Of a DNA stretch of 64,000 nt, positions 16,695 to 25,900 are shown piece by piece. The stretch comes from CFX5 sp023384495 (lineage in GTDB: Bacteria > Chloroflexota > Anaerolineae > Caldilineales > Caldilineaceae), in assembly GCA_048499455.1 (NCBI GenBank), contig JASNZV010000016.1:124001-188000 (forward strand), given 5' to 3'. The position numbers and the translations under genes are program-made. The notes below the pieces were generated by a model. The model did not search any database and was not told where the DNA came from. It saw only the letters and a list, made by a program, of their open reading frames with translations. The first letter of the stretch is position 1. Each line of letters starts with the position of its first letter.

Positions 16695-19346
16695 ATGGAC
16701 CAGTTTGTCTACCGCGGGGCCAAGACCAGCCAGATCAGCTTTCCGCTGGGCGGCATCGGCGCAGGCTGCATTGGCCTGGGGGGCAATGGCCGTCTGATTG
16801 ATTGGGAGATCTTCAACCGGCCCAACAAAGGGAGCGTCAACGGCTTTTCGCACTTTGCCATCCGAGCCGAGGCCCAGGGTAAAGTGATAGACGCCCGCAT
16901 CCTTCATGGCGATTTGCCTCCCCCATATCAGGGCGAATTAGGCGGCAGCCGCTTCAACAGCTTTGGCTGGGGCCCGCGCCGCGAATATCTCACCGGGCTG
17001 CCCCACTTCACCGAGGTAGAATTTCGCGGCGAGTATCCACTGGCCGACCTGACCTTCCGCGACGCTACCGGCAAGTTCCCGGGCCAGGTCGCCATGCGCG
17101 CCTTCAATCCGCTCATCCCACTCAACGAAGACGATTCCAGCATCCCGGCGGCGTTCTTTGAGTTTACCGTGACCAATACGACGGCGGAAACGCTGACCTA
17201 CACCGTGGCCGGCGTGCTCACTAACCCGCTGCCGGCCAACAATCTCAACACGGTGGCCCAACATGGTTGGGGCCATACGCTCGATTTGCACTGCGACAGC
17301 CTCGACCCCGAATCGATCCACTACGGCAATCTCACGCTCGCCACCGATGCCGCGCAGCGGGGCGGTCGCGTCAGTTGGCAACAATACTGGTTCCGCGGGG
17401 CCTGGTTTGACAGCCTCGAGGTCTATTGGCATGATCTCAACACGCCAGGGCCGTTCAAGAATCGCGCCTACCCCGCCGACAGGGCCGGCGAGCACAACGA
17501 AGGGCTGCTCGCCGCCCACATCGATCTGGCCCCGGGCGAGACCAAACGGGTGCGCTTTGTCATCAGTTGGAGCTTCCCCAACTGCGAAAACTATTGGAAG
17601 CCCCCCCAAAGCTCGCTGATCGAGATCGCCGATTTCCACCGCGAAAGCGACTTCACACCCCCCAAGCCCACGTGGAAGAATTATTATGCGACGCTCTGGC
17701 CACACGCACAGGCAAGCGCCGAATACGCCCTGCGCGAGTGGGATCGCCTGGCCGGTGAGACGCAGCGTTACCACGACGCCCTCTTTGCCTCCCACCTTCC
17801 GCCGGCAGCGCTCGACGCCATCTCGGCCAACATCTCGATCCTCAAGTCGCCCACGGTGCTGCGCCTGGAAGATGGCGCCTTCTATGGCTGGGAAGGTTGC
17901 CACCCCAGCGAGGGCTGCTGCGAAGGCAGTTGCACCCATGTATGGAACTATGCGCAGGCGCTGCCCTTCCTCTTCCCGCGGCTCGAGCGTTCCATGCGCA
18001 CGGCAGACTACCGCCACAACCTGCGGCCCGATGGCTCCATGCCCTTCCGGCTGCAACTGCCGCTGGGCGTTGGCCAGTCGCAATTCCGCGCCTGCGCCGA
18101 CGGCCAGTTGGGCGGGGTGATGAAGAGCTATCGCGACTGGAAGGTCAGCGGCGACGACGTATGGCTGCGCAGCGTCTGGCCGGCGGTGAAGATGTCGTTG
18201 GAATACACCTGGAGCCCGGCCAACGAAGACCGGTGGGACCCCGAGAAAACAGGCGTGCTCTGGGGGCGCCAGCACCACACGCTCGATATGGAGCTATTTG
18301 GCCCCAACTCATGGTTGACCAGCATTTATCTTGGCGCACTCAAGGCCGCAGCCGAGATGGCGGCCTACCTCGGCGAGGCCGATTCCGCTGCTGAGTATCG
18401 TACTATCTTCGAGCGGGGCAAGGCGTGGGCCGATGAGCATCTTTTTACGGGCGAGTATTATGTGCAGCGAATTGACCTCAACGATCGCGGCCTTGTGGAA
18501 TCGTTCGAGGGCAAACACGATTCGCTGCACGGCCGCTCGGCGCTGCAAGCCTATTGGAACGAAGAGCACGCCGAGATCAAGTACCAGATCGGCGAGGGCA
18601 GCAGCATCGACCAGGTGCTCGGCCAATGGCACGCCAGCCTCTATGGTCTGGGGGATATTCTCGACCCGGCCAAGGTAAAGCAGGCCAACGCCGCCATCTT
18701 CAAACATAACTTCATCCCCCACTTGGGGCAGGCCTACAACCCGTGCCGCATCTACGCGCTCAATGACGAAGGGGGGCTGGTCATCTGCGCCTGGCCCGAC
18801 GGCGCACAGAAACCGCTCATCCCCGTGCCCTATGCCCAGGAGGCGTGGCCAGGAACTGAGTATTCGGCGGCGAGCCACATGATCATGACCGGGCTGGTGG
18901 ATGAAGGCATGGCCGTGGTGGCCGAAACGCGCCGACGTTTCGATGGCGAGCGGCGCAACCCGTGGAACGAATTCGAGTGCGGCAGTAACTACGCTCGCTC
19001 GTTGGCGTCGTATGCCCTGCTCAACGCCTTTAGCGGCTTTGAGTTCGACCTGGTTCACCACCGGATTGGTTTCCACCCTGTTCGCATGGACGATGGGCGT
19101 TTCCGCTCTTTTTGGTCGCTCGACAGCGGCTGGGGTGAAGTCGAGATCACAGGCGACGCCGTGGAGATTCGACTGTTGGGCGGCCATCTCGCCGTGCAGA
19201 CGTTGCGCTTCCCTGCCGTGGCCGGGGGCAAGGTGCAGACGGTGACAGTGGCCGGCGCGCCGCAGGCCTTTACCCAGGCTGGCGCCGAAATCCGATTGGC
19301 CACTGTCACCACGATCGAGCAAGGTCAGACGCTTCGTATGATGTGA
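16695..19346 (+). CDS. GH116 family glucosidase/glucosylceramidase-like (GBA2-type)
   Basis: An 883-residue glycoside hydrolase of family GH116 (bile acid beta-glucosidase GBA2 and bacterial beta-glucosidases). The N-terminal beta-sandwich begins with ISFPLGGIGAGCIGLGGNG, typical of the family; the (alpha/alpha)6 catalytic domain starts around residue 350. From the pattern of GBA2, the likely nucleophile is E410 in CEGSCTHVWNY and the likely acid/base D531 in HTLDMELFGPNSW. No signal peptide is visible, so the enzyme is likely cytoplasmic. The ATG at 16695 follows a strong AGGAGG; the upstream start at 16653 is rejected. The substrate could be beta-glucosides or other beta-linked sugars. Eight bases separate it from the next gene. 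Confidence 0.88.
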   Translation: MDQFVYRGAKTSQISFPLGGIGAGCIGLGGNGRLIDWEIFNRPNKGSVNGFSHFAIRAEAQGKVIDARILHGDLPPPYQGELGGSRFNSFGWGPRREYLTGLPHFTEVEFRGEYPLADLTFRDATGKFPGQVAMRAFNPLIPLNEDDSSIPAAFFEFTVTNTTAETLTYTVAGVLTNPLPANNLNTVAQHGWGHTLDLHCDSLDPESIHYGNLTLATDAAQRGGRVSWQQYWFRGAWFDSLEVYWHDLNTPGPFKNRAYPADRAGEHNEGLLAAHIDLAPGETKRVRFVISWSFPNCENYWKPPQSSLIEIADFHRESDFTPPKPTWKNYYATLWPHAQASAEYALREWDRLAGETQRYHDALFASHLPPAALDAISANISILKSPTVLRLEDGAFYGWEGCHPSEGCCEGSCTHVWNYAQALPFLFPRLERSMRTADYRHNLRPDGSMPFRLQLPLGVGQSQFRACADGQLGGVMKSYRDWKVSGDDVWLRSVWPAVKMSLEYTWSPANEDRWDPEKTGVLWGRQHHTLDMELFGPNSWLTSIYLGALKAAAEMAAYLGEADSAAEYRTIFERGKAWADEHLFTGEYYVQRIDLNDRGLVESFEGKHDSLHGRSALQAYWNEEHAEIKYQIGEGSSIDQVLGQWHASLYGLGDILDPAKVKQANAAIFKHNFIPHLGQAYNPCRIYALNDEGGLVICAWPDGAQKPLIPVPYAQEAWPGTEYSAASHMIMTGLVDEGMAVVAETRRRFDGERRNPWNEFECGSNYARSLASYALLNAFSGFEFDLVHHRIGFHPVRMDDGRFRSFWSLDSGWGEVEITGDAVEIRLLGGHLAVQTLRFPAVAGGKVQTVTVAGAPQAFTQAGAEIRLATVTTIEQGQTLRMM

Positions 19347-19353
19347 GCAATCC

Positions 19354-22300
19354 ATGCTCCGACTTTCACAGGCGCACAGGGCGAAGATAGGGGGGGTTGT
19401 CGCCTGCCTCTTCGCCATCGCACTCAGCACACCCGTATTGGCGACGCCGCTGGTCGTTTCGTCTGACCCGGCGGTTGCTGCCCCAACCGTGGCGGCGGCG
19501 GCAACCGCCCTGCGTTCCGCTACAGGTGAACAAGCCCAAATCTCAATTCACCCGGCCACCGGCGCGGCCCGTTTTGTGCGCATCCCCCCCGGCGCCATGC
19601 GGGCAGCGGCTGGGGCCAGCCCGGCAGCGCAGGCCGACGCCTTCCTCGCCCTGTATGGCGCGCTCTTTGGGCTGGCCGACCCCGCCCAGCAGCTCCGTCA
19701 CCTTGCGACCGAGACCGACCATCTCGGCGCAACCCATCTGCTTTATGAGCAGCGCCACCAGGGTCTGCCCGTCTTTGGCGGTTCACTACGGCTTCACGTT
19801 GACGCCGCCGGGGGATTGACCGCCGTCAATGGCGTGATCATCCCAGACCTGGCTGTGAATCCTTCGCCCGCGTTGAGCGCCGCTTCCGCAGCGACCCTGG
19901 CGCAACAGCATGTCGCCGCTCAATTGCGGGCAGAGGGCGACCGGCATAGCCATACGCTTACGGCCTCCGTCGAGCAATTGACCATCCTGCGCGCCAATCT
20001 GCTCCAAGGGCTACCCGGGGCCAATCATCTTGCCTACGAGGTGATTGTCGCCCGCGCGCCGGACGTGCGCCAACACGTCTTTGTCGACGCCCATAGCGGC
20101 GCGATTGTCGAACAGTTTAGCGGTCTCCACACGGCCATCAACCGCCGCGTCTACAAGAACAGCGCCCTGCTCGACCCCAACTGGCTGGTCTGGCAAGAGG
20201 GTGAAGCGCTTCCCTACACCGACAGCGACGCCAGCGCCGCATCCAATATCAACAAAGTGATCGAATACACAGGCCATGTTTACAACTTCTTTGCCACGTT
20301 AAGCGGGGGGGAATTTCTCAGTTGGAACGGCGCTGGCGCCACCATGAACATGCTCTACGCCAGCCCCGCGCTGCGCTGCCCCAACGCCACATGGAACGGG
20401 CAGGCTGTCAGCTTTTGCGTCGATGTAGTCAGCGACGATTTAGTGGCCCACGAGTGGGGGCATGGCTATACACAGTCAACCCACCAGCTTGTCTATCGTT
20501 GGCAACCTGGTGCGCTCAACGAGGCCTATTCGGACATCTGGGGCGAGACCATCGATCTGATCAACGGTGCGGGCAACGACGAACCCAACACCCCGCGCAG
20601 CGATGGGGCCTGCACGACCTTTACCCATCTTGATGGGACAGACCATTCGCGGCGCTGGCTGGCCTTTGAAGATGCGCGCGGCTTTGGCTTGGCGATTCGG
20701 GATCTGTGGAACCCCAACTGCTTTGGGCACCCAGGCAAAGTCTCAGATCGTAACTACTTTTGCAGTTCGAGCGACGATGGCGGCGTACACACCAACTCGG
20801 GCGTGCCCAACCACGCCTTTGCCCTACTGGTGGACGGCGGCGTCTATAATGGACAGACGGTGCGTGGAATTGGGTTGATGCGCGCCGCCAACCTCTACTG
20901 GCGCGCGCAGAAAGTCTATCACACACGAATTAGTGATTTTGCCGACCATGCCGATGCGCTGGAGCAAGCGTGCGCCGACCTGATTGAGGCGCCGCTCTAT
21001 GCGCTCAACACGGCAAGCCCAACACCGGCAGTTGCCGCCGAAACGATCAGCGCCGACGATTGCGCCCAGGTGAGCAACGCCATCGCCGCGGTGGAGCTAC
21101 GCCTGCCCCCCAGCCAGTGTCGCTTCCCCACCATGCTCAACCCCAATGCGCCCCCGCTGTGCGCCAACGAAGGCCCGGTGCAGACGCTCTTGCGACAAGA
21201 CTGGGAAAGCGGCCTCGGGCCGTGGCAAGTGGGGACACGTGCGGTGATCAGCCCGACGACCTTTCTCACCCCCGACTGGGCCGTTGTGACCGATCTGCCG
21301 GCGCCGCGCACAGGGGCGGCGGCGTTTGTCCAAAACCGCGATGAACCGCCGGGGGCCGATCAAAGCGGCGTGCTCTATTTGGAAAGCCCGCCCATCCCCA
21401 TCCCCACAGAGGCGCTGGCGCCCCGCTTGGCGTTCACGCATTGGTTTGCCACCGAAGAGGGCAAGGACGGTGGCAACGTGAAAGTCAGCGTCAATGGTGG
21501 GCCATGGACGCTGTTGCCCGCCGCTTCGTTCACCTTCAACCCATACAACGGGTCGGTAACGACCAACACCGGCGTCGAGCGCGCCTTCACCGGCGTCAAC
21601 TACACCACCTTTACCGAGGGGAGTTGGGGCCAATCCCAAGCGCGGCTGGGCGATCTGGCCCAGGGCGGCGATGTGGTGCGGGTGCGTTTCGAGAAGCATT
21701 TGAGCGCCTTTGGCGGCGTCCATGGCTGGTATGTGGACGATGTAGAGGCCTATTATTGCCAGAGCTGTGGCAACGGTCAGCTTAACGAGGGCGAAAGCTG
21801 CGATGACGGCAATCAGCGCGACGGCGACGGCTGTTCCGCCCTGTGCCAGGTGGAGCCGGGTTGGTTCTGCAAAGACCCGGTAACGCCGATTGGGAGCCAG
21901 CCGGGCGCGCCGGGCATCTGTGTCGACCTTGGCAAGGCCCTCTGTAGCGCGCCGAATGCCCCCATCCCCGATGCCAGCCCGGCCGGCCTCAGTGATACGA
22001 TCATGATCGCCGCCGCTGCCCCTCATCCGTTTGCCGGCTCGGCTTGGTCCCCGCGTCAGACTGTCACCGATCTTGATGTCTATGTGCAGGCCGAGCACAC
22101 CTGGCTTGGGGATTTGAGCATCACGCTCACCCACGAGCCTAGCGGTATCCAGGCTACGCTGCTCGACCGCCCCGGTTCACAGACGCCAGGGGCCTTTGGG
22201 TGCAGCGGCGCCGACATGGACGTGCTCTTTGACGACCAAAGCGTTTTGCGCGCCGAGTATGGCTGCAACAGCAACACACAGCCGGCCCTGCGCGGCAATC

Positions 22301-22494
22301 TGATCCCACACGACGGATTGAGTGAGGGGCTGGGCGTCTTCAACGGCGGATCGCTAGCCGGTGGATGGACGCTCACCATCATCGACCACGCATCCGATGA
22401 AACGGGCCGGCTGGCGCGCTGGTGTCTTGTCCCCACCATCGAACAGGGCGCAGCGCCCCACTTTGGGCTCCATTTGCCCCTGGTGGGCCGGTAA
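19354..22494 (+). CDS. secreted M4 (thermolysin-type) metallopeptidase with Cys-rich repeat and P-domain
   Basis: A 1046-residue secreted protease. A signal peptide (IGGVVACLFAIALSTPVLA) is followed by a propeptide with an FTP-like region (about 50-240). The peptidase has the zinc motif HEWGH at about residue 366 and the third ligand Glu in NEAYSD about 24 residues later. After about residue 600 come a beta-sandwich ending in WYVDDVEAYYC, a Myxococcus-type Cys-rich repeat (CGNGQLNEGESCDDGN, about 805-832) and a proprotein-convertase-type P-domain (GGWTLTIIDHASDETGRL). The C-terminal modules probably serve substrate or surface binding. The short C-terminal HLHLPLVGR-like end resembles anchors often seen in Chloroflexi secreted proteins (inference). 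Confidence 0.88.
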   Translation: MLRLSQAHRAKIGGVVACLFAIALSTPVLATPLVVSSDPAVAAPTVAAAATALRSATGEQAQISIHPATGAARFVRIPPGAMRAAAGASPAAQADAFLALYGALFGLADPAQQLRHLATETDHLGATHLLYEQRHQGLPVFGGSLRLHVDAAGGLTAVNGVIIPDLAVNPSPALSAASAATLAQQHVAAQLRAEGDRHSHTLTASVEQLTILRANLLQGLPGANHLAYEVIVARAPDVRQHVFVDAHSGAIVEQFSGLHTAINRRVYKNSALLDPNWLVWQEGEALPYTDSDASAASNINKVIEYTGHVYNFFATLSGGEFLSWNGAGATMNMLYASPALRCPNATWNGQAVSFCVDVVSDDLVAHEWGHGYTQSTHQLVYRWQPGALNEAYSDIWGETIDLINGAGNDEPNTPRSDGACTTFTHLDGTDHSRRWLAFEDARGFGLAIRDLWNPNCFGHPGKVSDRNYFCSSSDDGGVHTNSGVPNHAFALLVDGGVYNGQTVRGIGLMRAANLYWRAQKVYHTRISDFADHADALEQACADLIEAPLYALNTASPTPAVAAETISADDCAQVSNAIAAVELRLPPSQCRFPTMLNPNAPPLCANEGPVQTLLRQDWESGLGPWQVGTRAVISPTTFLTPDWAVVTDLPAPRTGAAAFVQNRDEPPGADQSGVLYLESPPIPIPTEALAPRLAFTHWFATEEGKDGGNVKVSVNGGPWTLLPAASFTFNPYNGSVTTNTGVERAFTGVNYTTFTEGSWGQSQARLGDLAQGGDVVRVRFEKHLSAFGGVHGWYVDDVEAYYCQSCGNGQLNEGESCDDGNQRDGDGCSALCQVEPGWFCKDPVTPIGSQPGAPGICVDLGKALCSAPNAPIPDASPAGLSDTIMIAAAAPHPFAGSAWSPRQTVTDLDVYVQAEHTWLGDLSITLTHEPSGIQATLLDRPGSQTPGAFGCSGADMDVLFDDQSVLRAEYGCNSNTQPALRGNLIPHDGLSEGLGVFNGGSLAGGWTLTIIDHASDETGRLARWCLVPTIEQGAAPHFGLHLPLVGR

Positions 22495-22701
22495 TTGGTG
22501 ACCGGCCCGGCAGTCAACATGAACGGCGCATTCATCCGAAAATTTTGCGCCATTCTGGGCAGCCGAGCAGCGTTTTGACACCCACGATCATTTCCGGATA
22601 GACACCATGTCCGTTGCGCCTGAGTACAACTCATGAAAAATCAGTAGGCAGGTTGAGGAAAAGTCATTGCTTTTTGGCGTTTCGATTCTGTATCGTTCTG
22701 C

Positions 22702-22816
22702 TATAATCAGTAGATCACGAATTTGTAGCGGCGGTTTCCATACCGCCGATTCGTCCAGAAGGGGCGGCGGTATGGAAACCGCCGCTACGAGTCCAATCTG
22801 TGATCCACTGATAATT
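22702..22816. repeat. small inverted-repeat element with nested hairpin
   Basis: Nested palindromes in the gap between 22495 and 22946. Outer arms are TATAATCAGTAGATCAC (22702) and its complement GTGATCCACTGATAATT (22800), one mismatch. Inside is a near-perfect hairpin of about 24 base pairs, GTAGCGGCGGTTTCCATACC against GGTATGGAAACCGCCGCTAC. The outer arm contains TATAAT, so it may carry a promoter -10. The rest of the gap (22495-22701) shows nothing I recognise. Confidence 0.75.
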
Positions 22817-22848
22817 TCTGCAATGGCAACCAGCATAAATCGAGTTCT

Positions 22849-22895
22849 GTCTGAAAGCGACAGTTTCGGCGGTGGCAAAACCGTCGCTTTCAGAC
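22849..22895. repeat. perfect 13-bp inverted repeat before histidine kinase gene
   Basis: GTCTGAAAGCGAC and its exact complement GTCGCTTTCAGAC flank a 21-base centre (AGTTTCGGCGGTGGCAAAACC) that can pair further. It lies 52 bases before the kinase start, in the probable 5' untranslated leader. Possible operator, RNA hairpin or end of a second small element. Confidence 0.6.
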
Positions 22896-22946
22896 GACCA
22901 CAATGATAGGGTGCGATTGGTATGCCCTGGTCATCGGAGGCGTTGC

Positions 22947-25900
22947 ATGGCAAGCCCAGTGCCCATTCGAGTATTGCGGGTGAGCGAGACCCCAATCCAG
23001 GCTCGACTGCCAGACGGGTGGCTGGCGGATGCGCCCGGTGTGGCGTGGGAACACGCAGAGACCCTGGCGGCGGCGAGCGCGCTCCTCGCTAGCAGACCGG
23101 CGGATGCTCTCTTGCTGGATTGGGAGCAGCCGGGCGAACCGGCTGTGCAGGCGATCCATGCGTTATACAGACACGCGCCCCATATCCCCATTGTTGTCAT
23201 GACCGGCTGTGACGACGAACTGTTTGGCCTGCAGTGCATCCAGGCAGGCGCGCAGGATTATCTGGTGAGGGGCCAGGCCAATAGGAGGACGGTGAGCCGC
23301 GCGCTGAAATATGCAGTTGCGCGTAGCCGTACGTGCCACGACATCACAAAACAGAGGCGGATGGAAGAGGCCCTGCGCGCCAGCGAATCGCGGTTGCGGG
23401 CCATCATCGAGAGCGAGCCGGAGTGCGTCAAACTGGTGTCGGTCGATGGCCGGCTGCTTGAGATGAACCCCGCCGGTCTGCGCCTGATCGAGGCGGATGA
23501 TGGCGCACAGGTCCTTGGCCAGCCGATTGGCCGGCTGATCCACCCTGAAGATCGTGCGGCCTTTGCCGAGCTGCACCAGCGCGCCAGCCAGGGAGAGAGC
23601 AGACAACTCACCTTTCGCATCACCGGGCTCAAGGGGACAACCCGCTGGGTGGAGACCCATTCGACGCCGTTGCGCGGCGAGAGCGGCGCCATCACCGCCG
23701 TGCTGAGCGTGACGCGCGACATCACCGGGCGCAAACAGGCGGAGGAGTCGCTCCACCGTTCCAAAGTCTTTCTGCAATCCACGTTGGATGCATTGACCTC
23801 ACACATTGCCATCCTTGACGAAACCGGCGTCATCTTGGCGGTCAATGAGGCCTGGCGCCGGTTTGGGCGCGATAATGGTTCGCAATCTGGCGGAAATGAC
23901 GTCGGCGCCAACTATCTGGCGATCACAGACGCCGCAGCCAGTGAAGAGACGGAAAACGCGGCCGAGATCGCCGCCGCCCTCCGCAACATTGTCCTCGGCA
24001 ACATCACCGAGGCGCATGTCGAATACCCCTGTCACAGCCCATTTGCCGAGCGATGGTTTATCGCGCATATCAGTGGTTTTGATGACCGCGGCCAGCGGCG
24101 GGTGGTGATCGCGCATGAGAACATCAGCGATCAGAGATTTGCCGAGGCCGCGCTCGAGCGGCAGCTCAAAAACATTGCCGCGCTCTTCACGCTGAGCCAG
24201 GACGTGAGCGCCAATCTCGAATTGGAGAATGTCTATGCAGCGGCGCACCGGGCGGCGGCGAGTTTGATGCCAGGGGAATGCTTTGTAATCTCCCTGGTCG
24301 ATGAGGCGAAACAGGAGGCGGAGGATGTCTATCTGTGGGATCGAGACCGGCTGTGGGCGGGCGAACGCTATCCGGCCGGAGAAGATCTGGTGCACTACAT
24401 GGTGACCACGGGTAAGCCCCTACGGGTCGGCTATTGGGGTGAGTCGCATTACCGGTTGACAGGCGCCACCGACTTTGGGTATCAGGACGAACCGACCTTG
24501 TCTGTGCTGGCTGCGCCGCTGTTGCGCGCCGGAGGCAAACCCATTGGGATGATGTCGATCCAATCCTATATGCCCGGCGCCTACAGCGCCGAGCACGAAC
24601 GGCTGCTGGTGACCCTGGCAAGCCATGTCGCCAGCGCCATCGACAATGCGCGCCTGTATGAAGAGGCGCAGCGTGAGCTGTTCGAACGCAAGCGGGCCGA
24701 AGCAAGACTCCAGGCCAGTGAAGCCCTGCTGCGCGTCGCGTCCCGGCTTGGCCGACTTGGCGGTTGGGCGGTCGAGGCGCAGGGGCAGACGATGACCTGG
24801 TCGGACGAGGTGCGCGCCATCCACGAAGCCCCGCCAGATTTTGTCTGCACGGTGGAGGAGCAGATCAGCTTCTTTGCGCCCGAGCATCGTGACGTCCTGC
24901 GCGAGGCTTTCCTGGCCTGTATGCATGACGGCGTCCCCTTTGATCTGGAGCGGCAATTGGTGACCATGGCTGGCCGCCGGCTTTGGGTGCGCGTCATGGG
25001 GGAGGCCGTGCGCGACGGCGCCGGGGAGACCCTTCGCGTGCAGGGCGCGTGCCAGGATATTTCCGAGCGCATAGCGGCCGAGGATCTCCTACGTTTGCAG
25101 GGCGCCGCGCTCGGAGCCGCAGCCAATGCCATCGTCATTACCACTCGTGATGGAACAATCGAATGGGCAAACGCCGCATTCACCACATTGACCGGCTACC
25201 AGACCGCTGAGGCGATTGGCAAGAAGCCAGGGGAGCTCGTTGGCTCCGGCCTCTATGATGAAGCGTTTTACAAGACGATGTGGGGGACCATCCTTGCCGG
25301 GGAAATCTGGCACAACGAGATCATCAATCGGCGCAAGGATGGCAGCTTCTACACAGAGGAGATGACGATCACGCCATTGAAGAACGATCAGGGGGTGATC
25401 AGCCACTTCATCGCCGTCAAGCGCGACATCACGACGCGTAAGCGGGCGGAAAATGCGTTGCGCGAAAGCGAAGAACGCTTCCGTCTGCTGTCCAAGGCGA
25501 CAAGCGACGCCATTTGGGACTGGGACCTGAATACAGACATGGTCTGGTGGAGTGAGGGTTATGAGACCTTATTTGGCTATCGGCGCGACGAGGTGAAGTC
25601 GCCGGTAACATCATGGACGAACCACATCCATCCCGAAGATCGAGAGTGGGTCGTGCAGGGCATCTATGATGTAATCGAACATGGTGAGACGGGCTGGCAG
25701 CGCGAATATCGCTTCTTGCGCAAAGACGGCAGCATTGCCTATGTGTTGGACCGCGGCTACGTAATCCGCGATGCCGCCGGCAAAGCGGCGCGCATGATCG
25801 GAGGCATGACGGATCTGACCGAACAGCGAAGCCTCGAAGCGCAGTTGCGCCAGAGCCAGAAGATGGAAGCCATCGGCCAACTGGCCGGTGGGGTGGCCCA

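Noticed and set aside
16938..18278. 446-codon minus-strand frame
   Set aside because: Antisense to the GH116 gene with conserved catalytic motifs on the plus strand.
22872..22946. upstream start for the hybrid kinase
   Set aside because: Lies within a perfect inverted repeat and has no ribosome binding site; ATG 22947 has CGGAGG at the right distance.
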